A DNA stretch of 5,745 bases from Verrucomicrobiota bacterium (GCA_003217835.1 QHMQ01000053.1:1-5745); one strand, 5' to 3'. Shown: positions 1 to 5,745, counted from the stretch's first letter. The notes: generated by a model not told the origin, from the sequence alone. Numbers and translations: made by a program.

Positions 1-121
1 GAAATGTTTTCGCATAAAGAAAAGATGAACCGAGAGATTAGATGCGTGGCTATGGGCGCGTAGATTCAAACTGCGCGTCTTTTACCGTGATGTGATAACA
101 CTGCCGCCGAATAGATGAAAA

Positions 122-637
122 TCATTTCGATTGGCAGTAATCATAAATTTTACTGTAAATGTGCAACCACGCCTTTTGTTCGTCGGGCGTCAGGTGCTCC
201 AAAATCTTCATAAGATTGCCGACCATCTCCTCACGAATACGCTGGACAAGAGCCGAACCTTTCGGCGTGATGCAGACCATCACTTTGCGGCGGTCCTCCC
301 GCACGCTCGAACGCATGACGTAATCGAGATTTTCGAGCCGCGCGACCAAACCGCTTGCCGCCGCCGTGGTGTGCCCCATTTTCTGCGCGATGGCGGACAT
401 CGTGAGGACTTCTTTCTGGTCGAGAAAAGCAAGAAGGAAAAATTGCGGAAAAGAAACATTGCCCGGCGCAAGCTCCTTACAAAGATGCAGCACAAAACAG
501 CGCTGCATTTCGAGAACAATATGAGAAAGCCGTTCCGCATCGGCACGAATTTGATCGGTTGGATTTCGTGCAAACGCGATGGAAGCGCCTGTATTCAACG
601 CGCTTAAGCTAAGAGAGCCATTTGACCTGTCAAACAT
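122..637 (-). CDS. MarR-family winged-helix transcriptional regulator
   Basis: A 171-residue protein, a usual MarR length. It should act as a dimeric cytoplasmic DNA-binding regulator, typically a repressor released by a small ligand. Visible parts: an N-terminal dimerisation helix region (about residues 28-56), a winged helix-turn-helix (about 60-127) with recognition helix TTAAASGLVARLENLDYV (90-107), and the wing carrying the family signature REDRRKVMVCITPKG (113-127). C-terminal dimerisation helices follow (130-168). The frame is open up to base 730, but that extension would overlap the end of moeA and reads as non-family sequence, so I place the start at the ATG at 635-637. It has no strong Shine-Dalgarno. 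The gene lies 19 bases downstream of the moeA stop on the same strand, so the two are probably cotranscribed. Its ligand and targets cannot be read from sequence; the divergent crotonase gene is a possible target (inference). Confidence 0.88.
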   Translation of the reverse strand: MFDRSNGSLSLSALNTGASIAFARNPTDQIRADAERLSHIVLEMQRCFVLHLCKELAPGNVSFPQFFLLAFLDQKEVLTMSAIAQKMGHTTAAASGLVARLENLDYVMRSSVREDRRKVMVCITPKGSALVQRIREEMVGNLMKILEHLTPDEQKAWLHIYSKIYDYCQSK

Positions 638-656
638 CGCTGCGACAAGAATTTCC

Positions 657-1812
657 CTAATCGAAAATCTGAATATCGACAATATCGCCGCGCGCTCGCG
701 CTTCGCCAACCGCCAAACGGAAAAGCGCATTCGATTGGCTCAATCCGAAGAGGGCGTGTGATTCCTGGCGGCCAACCGGCGAAAAATTTCCGTTCTCGCA
801 TTTTCCTCGGACATAATGCGGGCGATCGCCGTCGTTGCTTAGATCGACAAGCAACTTTGCAGGCACTTTCGAGAGATCGAGCTTTGTTGCGCCCATCATT
901 TTAAAAATCGCTGGCCGAACGAATTGCAAAAATGTGACAAACGCGGAGACCGGATTTCCCGGTAACCCGAACACAGCGCACTCACGAATCCGACCGAAGA
1001 CAAACGGTTTTCCCGGCTTGATCGCGACTCTCCAGATGTCGATCTTCGCCCCGAGCGACCGCAACGTTGATTGGACCAAATCGTGTTCACCCACGGACAC
1101 GCCGCCGTTGATAACAAGAACTGAATGCTTGATTGCCTGTTCGAGAGTCTTCCTCAACGAATCTGCGTCGTCTTTGCAATGCTGCACCGATTTCACAGCA
1201 GCGCCGCAACGTTGCAGCAATGCTTGCAACAGGACTGAATTGCTTTCGTAAATCTGACCGGGCTGAAGTTCCGTTCCAAGTTCGGCCAGTTCGTCGCCAG
1301 TCGAAATAATTGCCGCATCCACTTCGCCGCCGACCGTCACCCCAGCGAAACCTTGCGATGCGAGCAAAGCTATTGTCGCCGGACGAATCAGCTCGCCCTT
1401 TGCCACGATTTTCTGACCCTCAGTTAAATCGCAACCACGGCGCCGGACAAAATCGCCAGAATCGACATCAGCATTTATGACGATCTCCGAGCCATCGCGA
1501 GTCACGTCTTCTTGCATTACTTGGTGCGCCGGTAAAAATCCGGATCGCTTCACCGGGCGATACATGCAATTGTCGATCCAGGCCCGCAGGTTGTTCACCG
1601 ATAACGCGTAATCGTTTACCGGCACCGCACGTGCCTGCCACAACCGCATAACCGTCCATGGCGGAGTTGTCGAAGTTCGGCAGCGGCAGCGACGAAAAAT
1701 AATCCTCCGCGGCAAAACAATTCAGCGCGTGCGACAGCGAAACTCTGCGACTCGCCCGCACCTGAATTTTTTCGAGGACTTTCTTTCGCGCTTCTTCTTC
1801 GGCGATCATCAC
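657..1812 (-). pseudogene. moeA: moeA, molybdopterin molybdenumtransferase, split by a frame break
   Basis: MoeA inserts molybdate into adenylylated molybdopterin (made by Mog/MoaB-type proteins) to give molybdenum cofactor, in the cytoplasm. The N-terminal part (1812 down to 1522, 97 codons) has the family motif NSAMDGYAV (residues 49-57) and ends at IFTGAP. The C-terminal part (1520 down to 657, 287 codons, frame shifted) starts at VMQEDV and carries ISTGDEL (1307-1287), NGGVSVGEHDLV (near 1109-1074), KPGKP (1019-1005) and GLPGNPVSAF (968-939), then the small C-terminal beta domain. Normal MoeA has about eight residues between TGAP and VMQE; only one base is left here, so about 23 bases are missing. 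Together the parts give 384 codons, close to the family's 390-410. The start is GTG at 1812 or the next codon ATG at 1809; an in-frame TAG at 1816-1818 closes the frame upstream. No other stop or shift is seen, so it is either a recent lesion or a sequence/assembly error. Confidence 0.88.
1518..1530 (-). other. moeA frame-break junction
   Basis: On the minus strand the codons for Gly-Ala-Pro (1530-1522) are followed by a single A (1521) and then by GTA ATG (1520-1515) of the downstream frame. Reading straight on gives a non-family tail that stops at 1468. The ATG at 1517-1515 could in principle allow re-initiation of a 286-residue C-terminal part, but there is no clear ribosome binding site for it. 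Confidence 0.8.
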
Positions 1813-1838
1813 GATCTATTTCAGTTGGCAACAGGCGA

Positions 1839-1867
1839 TTCGCAAGGCCGGGCTTTTCGAATACAAT
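1839..1867 (+). promoter_or_regulatory. Possible promoter for the crotonase gene in the divergent moeA/crotonase spacer
   Basis: TTCGCA (1839-1844) and TACAAT (1862-1867) are separated by 17 bases, matching the sigma-70-type pattern at 4/6 and 5/6 positions. Transcription would begin only a few bases before the ATG at 1877, so the message would be nearly leaderless; this agrees with the lack of a Shine-Dalgarno there. The 64-base spacer (1813-1876) must hold control signals for both directions. I see no convincing counterpart for moeA. Confidence 0.3.
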
Positions 1868-1876
1868 GACCAAGTC

Positions 1877-2737
1877 ATGATCGCAAAGACTCATGATCCC
1901 AAATCAATAAACGCTCGATCCTCTACGACCCGCGTTGGACCGACTTCGCCGCCGATCCTTCTGCGCGAAGAAGCCGGGAGCATCGCAATCCTGACGCTCA
2001 ACCGGCCCGAAGCGCGCAACAGCCTGTCGGAAGCGCTCCTGGGTGCGCTCGGTGACGCGTTCACAGAAATTGCGCACGAACGGAACGTGCGTGCAGTTGT
2101 GCTGGCGGCCAATGGGCCAGCGTTTTCCGCCGGCCATGACTTGAAGGAACTCAAGAGTCATCGGGCCGACTCGGATCGCGGCCGAGCTTATTTCAAATAC
2201 ATCATGGAAATGTGCAGCGCGGTGATGCAACAGATCGTGAACCTGCCGCAACCCGTTATCGCCACCGTCCAAGGCGTCGCAACGGCAGCCGGCTGTCAGC
2301 TCGTTGCGAGTTGTGATCTCGCAGTCGCCTCTATAGCCGCAAAATTCGCAACACCTGGGGTCAATGTCGGCCTGTTTTGCTCGACGCCGATGGTGGCGCT
2401 CTCGCGAAACGTCGCGCGTAAACACGCCATGGAAATGCTGCTTACTGGCGACATGATCTCGGCTGAGGACGCCTTGCGCATCGGCCTCGTCAATCGTGTG
2501 GTCGCCCCCGGGAGGGAACCGGAAGAGGCGCTCGCGCTCGGGCGCAAGATCGCCGCGAAATCGGCGTATGTCGTCAAGATCGGCAAGGAAGCGTTCTACC
2601 GGCAGCTCGAAGGCGGGCTTAAGGACGCCTATCGCTACGCCGCTGAAGTGATGGTCGAGAACATGCTCGCGCGGGACGCCGAGGAAGGCATTGATGCCTT
2701 CATCGAGAAGCGGGAACCAAAATGGGTGGATCGCTGA
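1877..2737 (+). CDS. Crotonase-fold (enoyl-CoA hydratase/isomerase family) protein, ECHDC3-like
   Basis: A 286-residue crotonase-superfamily protein, expected to bind an acyl-CoA in the cytoplasm. After a polar N-terminal lead of about 25 residues come AILTLNRPEARNSLS (37-51), the first oxyanion-hole/CoA motif FSAGHDLKEL (83-92), the second oxyanion motif AAGC (137-140), then QLVASCDLAVAS and FATPGVNVGLFCSTP (157-171), and a trimerisation-type C-terminal helical region ending in AFIEKREPKW. From memory this string of motifs matches human ECHDC3 and its bacterial relatives far better than classical hydratases. The two glutamates that catalyse hydration in rat mitochondrial hydratase (Glu144, Glu164) correspond here to Gln141 and Gly161, so ordinary enoyl-CoA hydratase activity is doubtful. 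ATG at 1877 is the only reasonable start; it lacks a clear ribosome binding site. The gene stands alone, divergent from moeA. Confidence 0.93.
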   Translation: MIAKTHDPKSINARSSTTRVGPTSPPILLREEAGSIAILTLNRPEARNSLSEALLGALGDAFTEIAHERNVRAVVLAANGPAFSAGHDLKELKSHRADSDRGRAYFKYIMEMCSAVMQQIVNLPQPVIATVQGVATAAGCQLVASCDLAVASIAAKFATPGVNVGLFCSTPMVALSRNVARKHAMEMLLTGDMISAEDALRIGLVNRVVAPGREPEEALALGRKIAAKSAYVVKIGKEAFYRQLEGGLKDAYRYAAEVMVENMLARDAEEGIDAFIEKREPKWVDR

Positions 2738-2791
2738 GTCTGTGATCCGCGCTGCACTGCCTGCGAGTCGGTTTTCGGAAAGATATCTGCT

Positions 2792-2809
2792 GACGCGAAT
2801 TCGTCTTTT
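2792..2809 (+). terminator. Weak candidate intrinsic terminator after the crotonase gene
   Basis: GACG (2792-2795) can pair with CGTC (2802-2805) across a six-base loop, followed by TTTT. It begins 55 bases after the crotonase stop codon. The stem is only four pairs, so this is a tentative call. The rest of the 192-base gap between the crotonase stop and the tRNA shows only the tRNA promoter candidate. Confidence 0.2.
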
Positions 2810-2886
2810 AGACGGCCATTCTCTCAAGTCCGATTGCCGCTGAAATAGTAGCGAAATTGATCGCGTGTCTTATTTCACGGATGCTG

Positions 2887-2916
2887 TTGGCAACCGGCGA
2901 TTGTTCGCCATATTCT
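2887..2916 (+). promoter_or_regulatory. Probable promoter of tRNA-Ser
   Basis: TTGGCA (2887-2892; 5/6 to the -35 consensus) and TATTCT (2911-2916; 4/6 to the -10 consensus) are 18 bases apart. They predict a start near 2923, about seven bases before the mature tRNA. Position and spacing suit a short-leader tRNA transcript. Confidence 0.5.
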
Positions 2917-2929
2917 CGCAGCCGATTTT

Positions 2930-3020
2930 GGTGAGGTGGCTGAGTGGTCGAAAGCAGCGCTTTGCTAAAGCGCCATACCCCAAAAGGGTATCGAGGGTTC
3001 GAATCCCTCCCTCACCGCCA
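2930..3020 (+). tRNA. tRNA-Ser (anticodon GCT), CCA encoded
   Basis: A complete class II tRNA of 91 bases that decodes AGC/AGU serine codons. The acceptor stem is GGTGAGG (2930-2936) with CCTCACC (3010-3016), then discriminator G and an encoded CCA (3018-3020). The anticodon stem is GCGCT/AGCGC (2957-2961 with 2969-2973), enclosing a seven-base loop with GCT at 2964-2966. The long variable arm expected for serine is present: ATACCC (2975-2980) pairs with GGGTAT (2986-2991). The T arm is GAGGG/CCCTC (2993-2997 with 3005-3009) around loop TTCGAAT. All stems are fully paired, so it should be functional. No copy of its 3' end recurs in the window and no integrase is present, so nothing suggests it serves here as an integration site. 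Confidence 0.97.
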
Positions 3021-3359
3021 GGTTGCAGACTCCGGCCAGCTGCTCGCTTTCGCTACCTCGCGTGCGCGCTCACGTGTCGGAGATGAGAACTTGTTCGACC
3101 GGTGGGGCCCGGAGCGCATGGATTAAAATCCCGCCATTGCGATCAAACTCCGAACCATCGCGAAACGTTTTACAGCCACGGCGAACTTGAGATCGCCAGC
3201 GCAAAGATCGCGCGATTGTGCGCGACGGTGGCGAGAGCAACGCCGCATGGACGCGCGCTAGTAAATGACCCGCGCGTACACGGCATCACGACCGATAAAA
3301 GAAATGTAGGTGACGCGCGTCGCTGCCGTGTACGGCGCCCCTGCTCAACCGAAACCACA
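3021..3359. other. 339-base stretch without a convincing gene
   Basis: Between the tRNA and the small secreted protein I see no supported gene. A plus-strand frame is open from 3102 into the secreted protein, but it encodes an Arg/His/Cys-rich string with no domain character and would bury the signal peptide, so I treat it as non-coding. The stretch is rich in CGCG-type palindromes, for example ATCGCGCGAT (3207-3216) and GACGCGCGTC (3312-3321), and contains the inverted repeat listed separately. No T-rich terminator hairpin follows the tRNA. Confidence 0.55.
3275..3334. repeat. 11-bp perfect inverted repeat with a 38-base loop
   Basis: CGTACACGGCA (3275-3285) and TGCCGTGTACG (3324-3334) are exact reverse complements. 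The 38-base loop contains a further 10-bp palindrome, GACGCGCGTC (3312-3321). The right arm ends 25 bases before the start codon of the small secreted protein, so as RNA it could form a long-loop hairpin in its leader, or as DNA two half-sites for a regulator. It is not followed by a T run, so it is not a standard terminator. Function is unknown. Confidence 0.6.
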
Positions 3360-3707
3360 ATGAACTTATCTAAACTTTCGCAGATCATTTTTGTCGGCGT
3401 TTGTGCCGGATCTTTCATTTGCAGCGACGCGAACGGACAAATCAGTGGCACAGGAACTACGGGTAGCACCGCTGGCGGTGGCCTGGGGAACGGAAGCGCC
3501 GGCGTCATGACTGGAACAGGGCCGGATCCCCTCAACACCTCGACCCCATATGAACAGACCATCACTGAGAGGATGATCGTAATGCCAAACAGCCAACGTA
3601 AAAAAGGCGCGAAGGTGCGCAAGCGATCAAAAAAGCTTGGGAGCAAACCTTCGACAACGCAGAACCCGCCGGCGGCGGCAGCCACTGCCGCTCCATCGCC
3701 GAGGTAG
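3360..3707 (+). CDS. Small secreted protein of unknown function, Gly/Thr/Ser-rich with basic segment
   Basis: A 115-residue predicted exported protein that I do not recognise. The N-terminus has Lys5, a hydrophobic core IIFVGVCAGSFIC (9-21) and a plausible signal-peptidase region around SDANGQ (22-27). The mature part begins with a low-complexity Gly/Thr/Ser stretch (about 28-62), continues with PYEQTITERMIVM (63-75), then a very basic segment with 10 Lys/Arg in residues 80-92, and ends in an Ala/Pro-rich tail (103-115). The ATG at 3360 is chosen because it gives the signal peptide; there is no clear Shine-Dalgarno, which lowers confidence. The basic segment might bind a polyanion such as nucleic acid or acidic envelope polymer, but that is a guess. 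Near its end GCGGCAG/CTGCCGC (3675-3691) forms a seven-pair hairpin without a T run. The next gene is convergent, 61 bases away. Confidence 0.55.
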   Translation: MNLSKLSQIIFVGVCAGSFICSDANGQISGTGTTGSTAGGGLGNGSAGVMTGTGPDPLNTSTPYEQTITERMIVMPNSQRKKGAKVRKRSKKLGSKPSTTQNPPAAAATAAPSPR

Positions 3708-3768
3708 GGCGATTGCTCGCCGGCCGTCTGTCACGCCGAAGTCGAACGTAGGCGGAAGCTGATAGGTA

Positions 3769-4251
3769 CTACCGGCCACGGGGACGTTCTTGCGCAACTT
3801 CGGGCGGCAACAGAATCAAATGTCCTGAATCTCCTATTGCGGTGAAGGTGTAGGTCTCGCCGCTTCGCGCATCCAGAATCATTCCCGACGGGGTCGGCCA
3901 TTTCGGACTGGGAGTTGCCAGCAGTGATAAAACATGCCGCCCAGGTGAGAGGAAGCCCTCATAGGTGCGACCATATCCGATGGCTGCTGCCCACACGCCA
4001 TCGACATACAAGCCGACGTATACATGATTACCGAGACCCGGGAGTCGACGTATGATCAAACGAGCAGGACCCCCAAAAGGTTGCGCAAAGGCAGGCCCTG
4101 CGACGCCGGTGCGACGTGATTGCGCATGGGAACTCATCGCCTGACTAGCGGGATATGTAATAAGAAACAAAAGGCACGTGGTCGTCAGGACAAGGGCGTT
4201 GCGGCTACTGTAGCTGTATGTTTTCATAATAGTCTTTGTTACTCCGGTCAT
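3769..4251 (-). CDS. Secreted protein of unknown function, possible DUF2846/PEGA-like beta-sandwich
   Basis: A 160-residue predicted exported protein. The signal peptide has Lys6, Lys10 and Arg17, a hydrophobic core ALVLTTTCLLFLITYPA (19-35) and likely cleavage after SQA (36-38). After a short linker the mature domain reads as beta strands: ARLIIRRL (63-70), VYVGLYVDGVW (77-87), FLSPGRHVLSLL (100-111) and SGETYTFTAIG (130-140), then LILLPPE (145-151). The order VDG, then PGxH, then GxxYxF is typical of DUF2846 and PEGA-like surface domains; this is a resemblance judged by eye, not a search result. The start at 4251 is preferred over the ATG at 4227 because AGGA (4261-4258) lies six bases upstream, whereas the second ATG has its nearest GGAG 14 bases away. 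There is no lipobox cysteine, so it should be periplasmic or surface-released rather than a lipoprotein. Confidence 0.75.
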   Translation of the reverse strand: MTGVTKTIMKTYSYSSRNALVLTTTCLLFLITYPASQAMSSHAQSRRTGVAGPAFAQPFGGPARLIIRRLPGLGNHVYVGLYVDGVWAAAIGYGRTYEGFLSPGRHVLSLLATPSPKWPTPSGMILDARSGETYTFTAIGDSGHLILLPPEVAQERPRGR

Positions 4252-4263
4252 AAATTTTCCTGG

Positions 4264-4277
4264 TTAACGATTAACGA
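4264..4277. repeat. Tandem 7-bp direct repeat TTAACGA upstream of the secreted-protein gene
   Basis: TTAACGA occurs twice back to back, directly before the Shine-Dalgarno of the minus-strand gene that starts at 4251. It may be an operator or chance. The 295-base divergent spacer (4252-4546) otherwise shows no gene; it must hold promoters for both flanking genes. Confidence 0.3.
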
Positions 4278-4399
4278 TAGCACTTCCATCAACTATTGCG
4301 CGCTCGTAAGATCTTTTCGTAGCACTTAAGAAAGGATTGCGAGTCCCTCATTGGAGGCAATTCATTGAACGCTGGACACTGAATGGCGCAGTAGGAGAA

Positions 4400-4427
4400 G
4401 CGACATAGAAGGCAAAGCTGCGATAAT
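4400..4427 (+). promoter_or_regulatory. Low-confidence promoter candidate for the MmgE/PrpD gene
   Basis: GCGACA (4400-4405; 4/6) and GATAAT (4422-4427; 5/6) are 16 bases apart, giving a predicted leader of roughly 110 bases. No better sigma-70-like pair was found closer to the gene. Confidence 0.2.
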
Positions 4428-4537
4428 TGGGCTGCGAACTGCCGTAAAAAAGCGAGGTTTTTCACCCTATTTCTTACGTCACCGACGGGAAGCGGCTTGA
4501 AAATCTAAATGGCCCGGTCAAGGTCATAAACCAAGAC

Positions 4538-4543
4538 AAGGAG
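4538..4543 (+). promoter_or_regulatory. Ribosome binding site of the MmgE/PrpD gene
   Basis: AAGGAG lies three bases before the ATG at 4547. The match to the anti-Shine-Dalgarno is strong though the spacing is short, and it fixes the start of the downstream gene. Confidence 0.65.
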
Positions 4544-4546
4544 ATC

Positions 4547-5745
4547 ATGTCATTCCATCCAGCCGAATCAAAGCGTCTGTTGACGCACACCATCGCCGAG
4601 TGGACTTGCGCGTTGAAATACGAGCATCTTTCCCCGGAAGCGATTCAGGCTGCGAAATTATTTTGGTTCGATTCGATCGGCTGCGCTCTGGGCGGCAGCC
4701 AGCAGGATGACGCCAAGATCTTGCTCAAGCATTACCGCGCCATGCGCGGTGGCGGTGACGGCAAAGCCACGACTTTCGTCTCAGGCTTTAAGACCAACCC
4801 GGTCGATGCGGCCTTCCTAAACGGTCACATGATCCGGGCGATGGATTACAACGACATCTATTGGAAAGCGGACCCGTGTCATCCGAGCGATCTTATCGCC
4901 GCTCCGTTGGCACTGTGTGAAAGCGAGGGCCTCGGCGGCAAAGATTTGATTCTGGCTACGATCATCGCCTACGAAATTGAAATGCGTCTATGCGAAGTCG
5001 GTCGGCCAGGCGTGCGCGAATATGGCTGGCATCACGCGACCTTGAGCGCCTTCGCCGCGCCGGTCGCGGCGGGTCGCGTATTGAATCTTACACCGGAACA
5101 AATGGTGTCGGCGATAGGCATCAGCGCAGCGCGAACATTTTGTCCAGGCGCGGTCACGGCGGGCAAATTGACGAACATGAAGAACACCGTCGATCCCTGG
5201 GCGGGACGAATGGGGGCCGAGAGCGCGCTCCTTGCGAGAGAAGGATTCTCAGGACCCGAGCACATCATCGATGGCAAAGAAGGACTCTTTGCCGTGTTCA
5301 AGCACGTGCAATACAAAGGAAAACCGGCCACTTTCGATGGCGAAGCGTTAGTGAGAGACCTTCCAACTTCAAGCACCTCGCATTACCGAATTCTCGATTG
5401 CGGGATGAAGAGTTTCCCGATCGAGGCGCTCAGCCATTCGCCGCTCACAGCTATGATGAAGACGGTCAAGCAACACAACATCAAGGCCGGCGACGTGAGG
5501 GAAATTAAAGTCGAAGTGATCGCGCGCGCGGCCGATATCCTTGGCGATCCGCACAAGTATCGACCTGACTCTAAAGAGACCGCCGATCATTCGCTGCCTT
5601 ATTGCATGGCCGTCGGACTCGTGGACGGGATGGTGACGCCATTGCAATTCCGAGAAGAACGCGTGCGTGATAAGTCGCTCATTCCAATCATGGACAAGGT
5701 GAAGGTGGTCGCGAATGACGAATTCGAAGCGCTCTTCCCAAAATT
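4547..5745 (+). CDS. MmgE/PrpD family protein (2-methylcitrate dehydratase-like), 3' end cut by window
   Basis: The frame is open for 399 codons from ATG 4547 to the window edge; family members run about 450-500 residues, so some 50-100 are missing. MmgE/PrpD proteins are cytoplasmic, cofactor-free dehydratases, decarboxylases or epimerases acting on citrate-like acids; PrpD dehydrates 2-methylcitrate in propionate breakdown. Family marks: WFDSIGCALGG (40-50), NPVDAAFLNGHMIRAMDYND (84-103), DPCHPSD (109-115), LILATIIAYEIEMRL (134-148), GWHHATLSAFAAPVAAG (160-176), LTPEQMVSAIGIS (181-193), MKSFPIEALSHSPL (287-300) and ETADHSLPYCMAVGL (344-358). The substrate cannot be named: relatives include methylcitrate dehydratase, aconitate decarboxylase and iminodisuccinate epimerase, and no prpB or prpC lies upstream. 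Ile104 follows MDYND where many relatives have Thr (DDT or NDT). The start is supported by AAGGAG just upstream. Confidence 0.92.
   Translation, partial: MSFHPAESKRLLTHTIAEWTCALKYEHLSPEAIQAAKLFWFDSIGCALGGSQQDDAKILLKHYRAMRGGGDGKATTFVSGFKTNPVDAAFLNGHMIRAMDYNDIYWKADPCHPSDLIAAPLALCESEGLGGKDLILATIIAYEIEMRLCEVGRPGVREYGWHHATLSAFAAPVAAGRVLNLTPEQMVSAIGISAARTFCPGAVTAGKLTNMKNTVDPWAGRMGAESALLAREGFSGPEHIIDGKEGLFAVFKHVQYKGKPATFDGEALVRDLPTSSTSHYRILDCGMKSFPIEALSHSPLTAMMKTVKQHNIKAGDVREIKVEVIARAADILGDPHKYRPDSKETADHSLPYCMAVGLVDGMVTPLQFREERVRDKSLIPIMDKVKVVANDEFEALFPK

Noticed and set aside
1..121. Possible gene fragment at the left edge
   Set aside because: No frame with family-like sequence or a ribosome binding site could be supported in these 121 bases.
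131..607. 158-codon plus-strand frame opposite the MarR gene
   Set aside because: It lies antisense to a clear MarR protein and its translation is His/Arg/Phe-rich with no domain character.
638..730. Upstream extension of the MarR protein by 31 residues
   Set aside because: It would overlap the 3' end of moeA and adds Arg-rich sequence not found in MarR proteins.
1904..2827. 307-codon minus-strand frame opposite the crotonase gene
   Set aside because: It is long only because of the codon bias of the real gene; the product is Arg/His/Asp-rich and unlike any family.
3102..3359. 86-residue N-terminal extension of the small secreted protein
   Set aside because: The extension is compositionally non-protein-like, crosses the inverted repeat and would bury the signal peptide.
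2930..3359. tRNA-Ser as an integration site of a mobile element
   Set aside because: No repeated tRNA 3' end, integrase, or phage/plasmid gene is visible in the window.
3170..3685. 171-codon minus-strand frame overlapping the small secreted protein
   Set aside because: It has hydrophobic stretches but is Pro-rich and unstructured, lacks a ribosome binding site, and the plus strand gives a proper signal peptide. The call is not certain, since neither protein is recognised.
3708..3721. GGCGA/TCGCC hairpin between the convergent secreted-protein genes as a terminator
   Set aside because: It has only five pairs and no T run on either strand.
4990..5508. 172-codon plus-strand frame inside the MmgE/PrpD gene, and minus-strand frames at 5032-5376 and 5369-5647
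   Set aside because: All overlap a strong, motif-rich family gene in another frame.

Overview
The window is bacterial chromosomal DNA of moderate GC (roughly mid-50s percent by eye). It is compact and coded on both strands. No gene fixes the phylum. The mix of an ECHDC3-type crotonase, a stand-alone MmgE/PrpD protein and small lineage-specific secreted proteins would suit an uncultured soil bacterium such as Verrucomicrobiota or Acidobacteriota, but that is a weak inference. No phage, transposon, plasmid, CRISPR or rRNA sequence was seen.

Left part (122-1876): a minus-strand pair, moeA followed 19 bases later by a MarR-family regulator. moeA (molybdenum insertion into molybdopterin) is broken: the N-terminal 97 codons and the C-terminal 287 codons lie in different frames. 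The break sits where the family has about eight more codons, so it looks like a net 23-base deletion. The rest of both halves is intact.

Middle (1877-3020): transcribed divergently from moeA is a crotonase-fold protein closely resembling ECHDC3. It keeps the CoA/oxyanion-hole motifs but lacks both catalytic glutamates of true enoyl-CoA hydratases. A good promoter-like pair then precedes a complete tRNA-Ser(GCU) with encoded CCA.

Right part (3021-5745): a 339-base stretch without a convincing gene holds an 11-bp perfect inverted repeat. It is followed by a small secreted protein (Gly/Thr/Ser-rich, then strongly basic, then Ala/Pro-rich). A second secreted protein, perhaps DUF2846/PEGA-like, is coded convergently. 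Divergent from that, and cut by the window end, is a MmgE/PrpD-family dehydratase (399 codons visible).

The genes do not form one obvious pathway. The crotonase and the PrpD-like protein are both compatible with acyl-CoA or organic-acid metabolism, and the MarR protein could control the nearby crotonase, but neither link is shown by the sequence. I found no clear new multi-gene system. The points most worth checking are the moeA break, the crotonase without catalytic glutamates, and the inverted repeat upstream of the small secreted protein.
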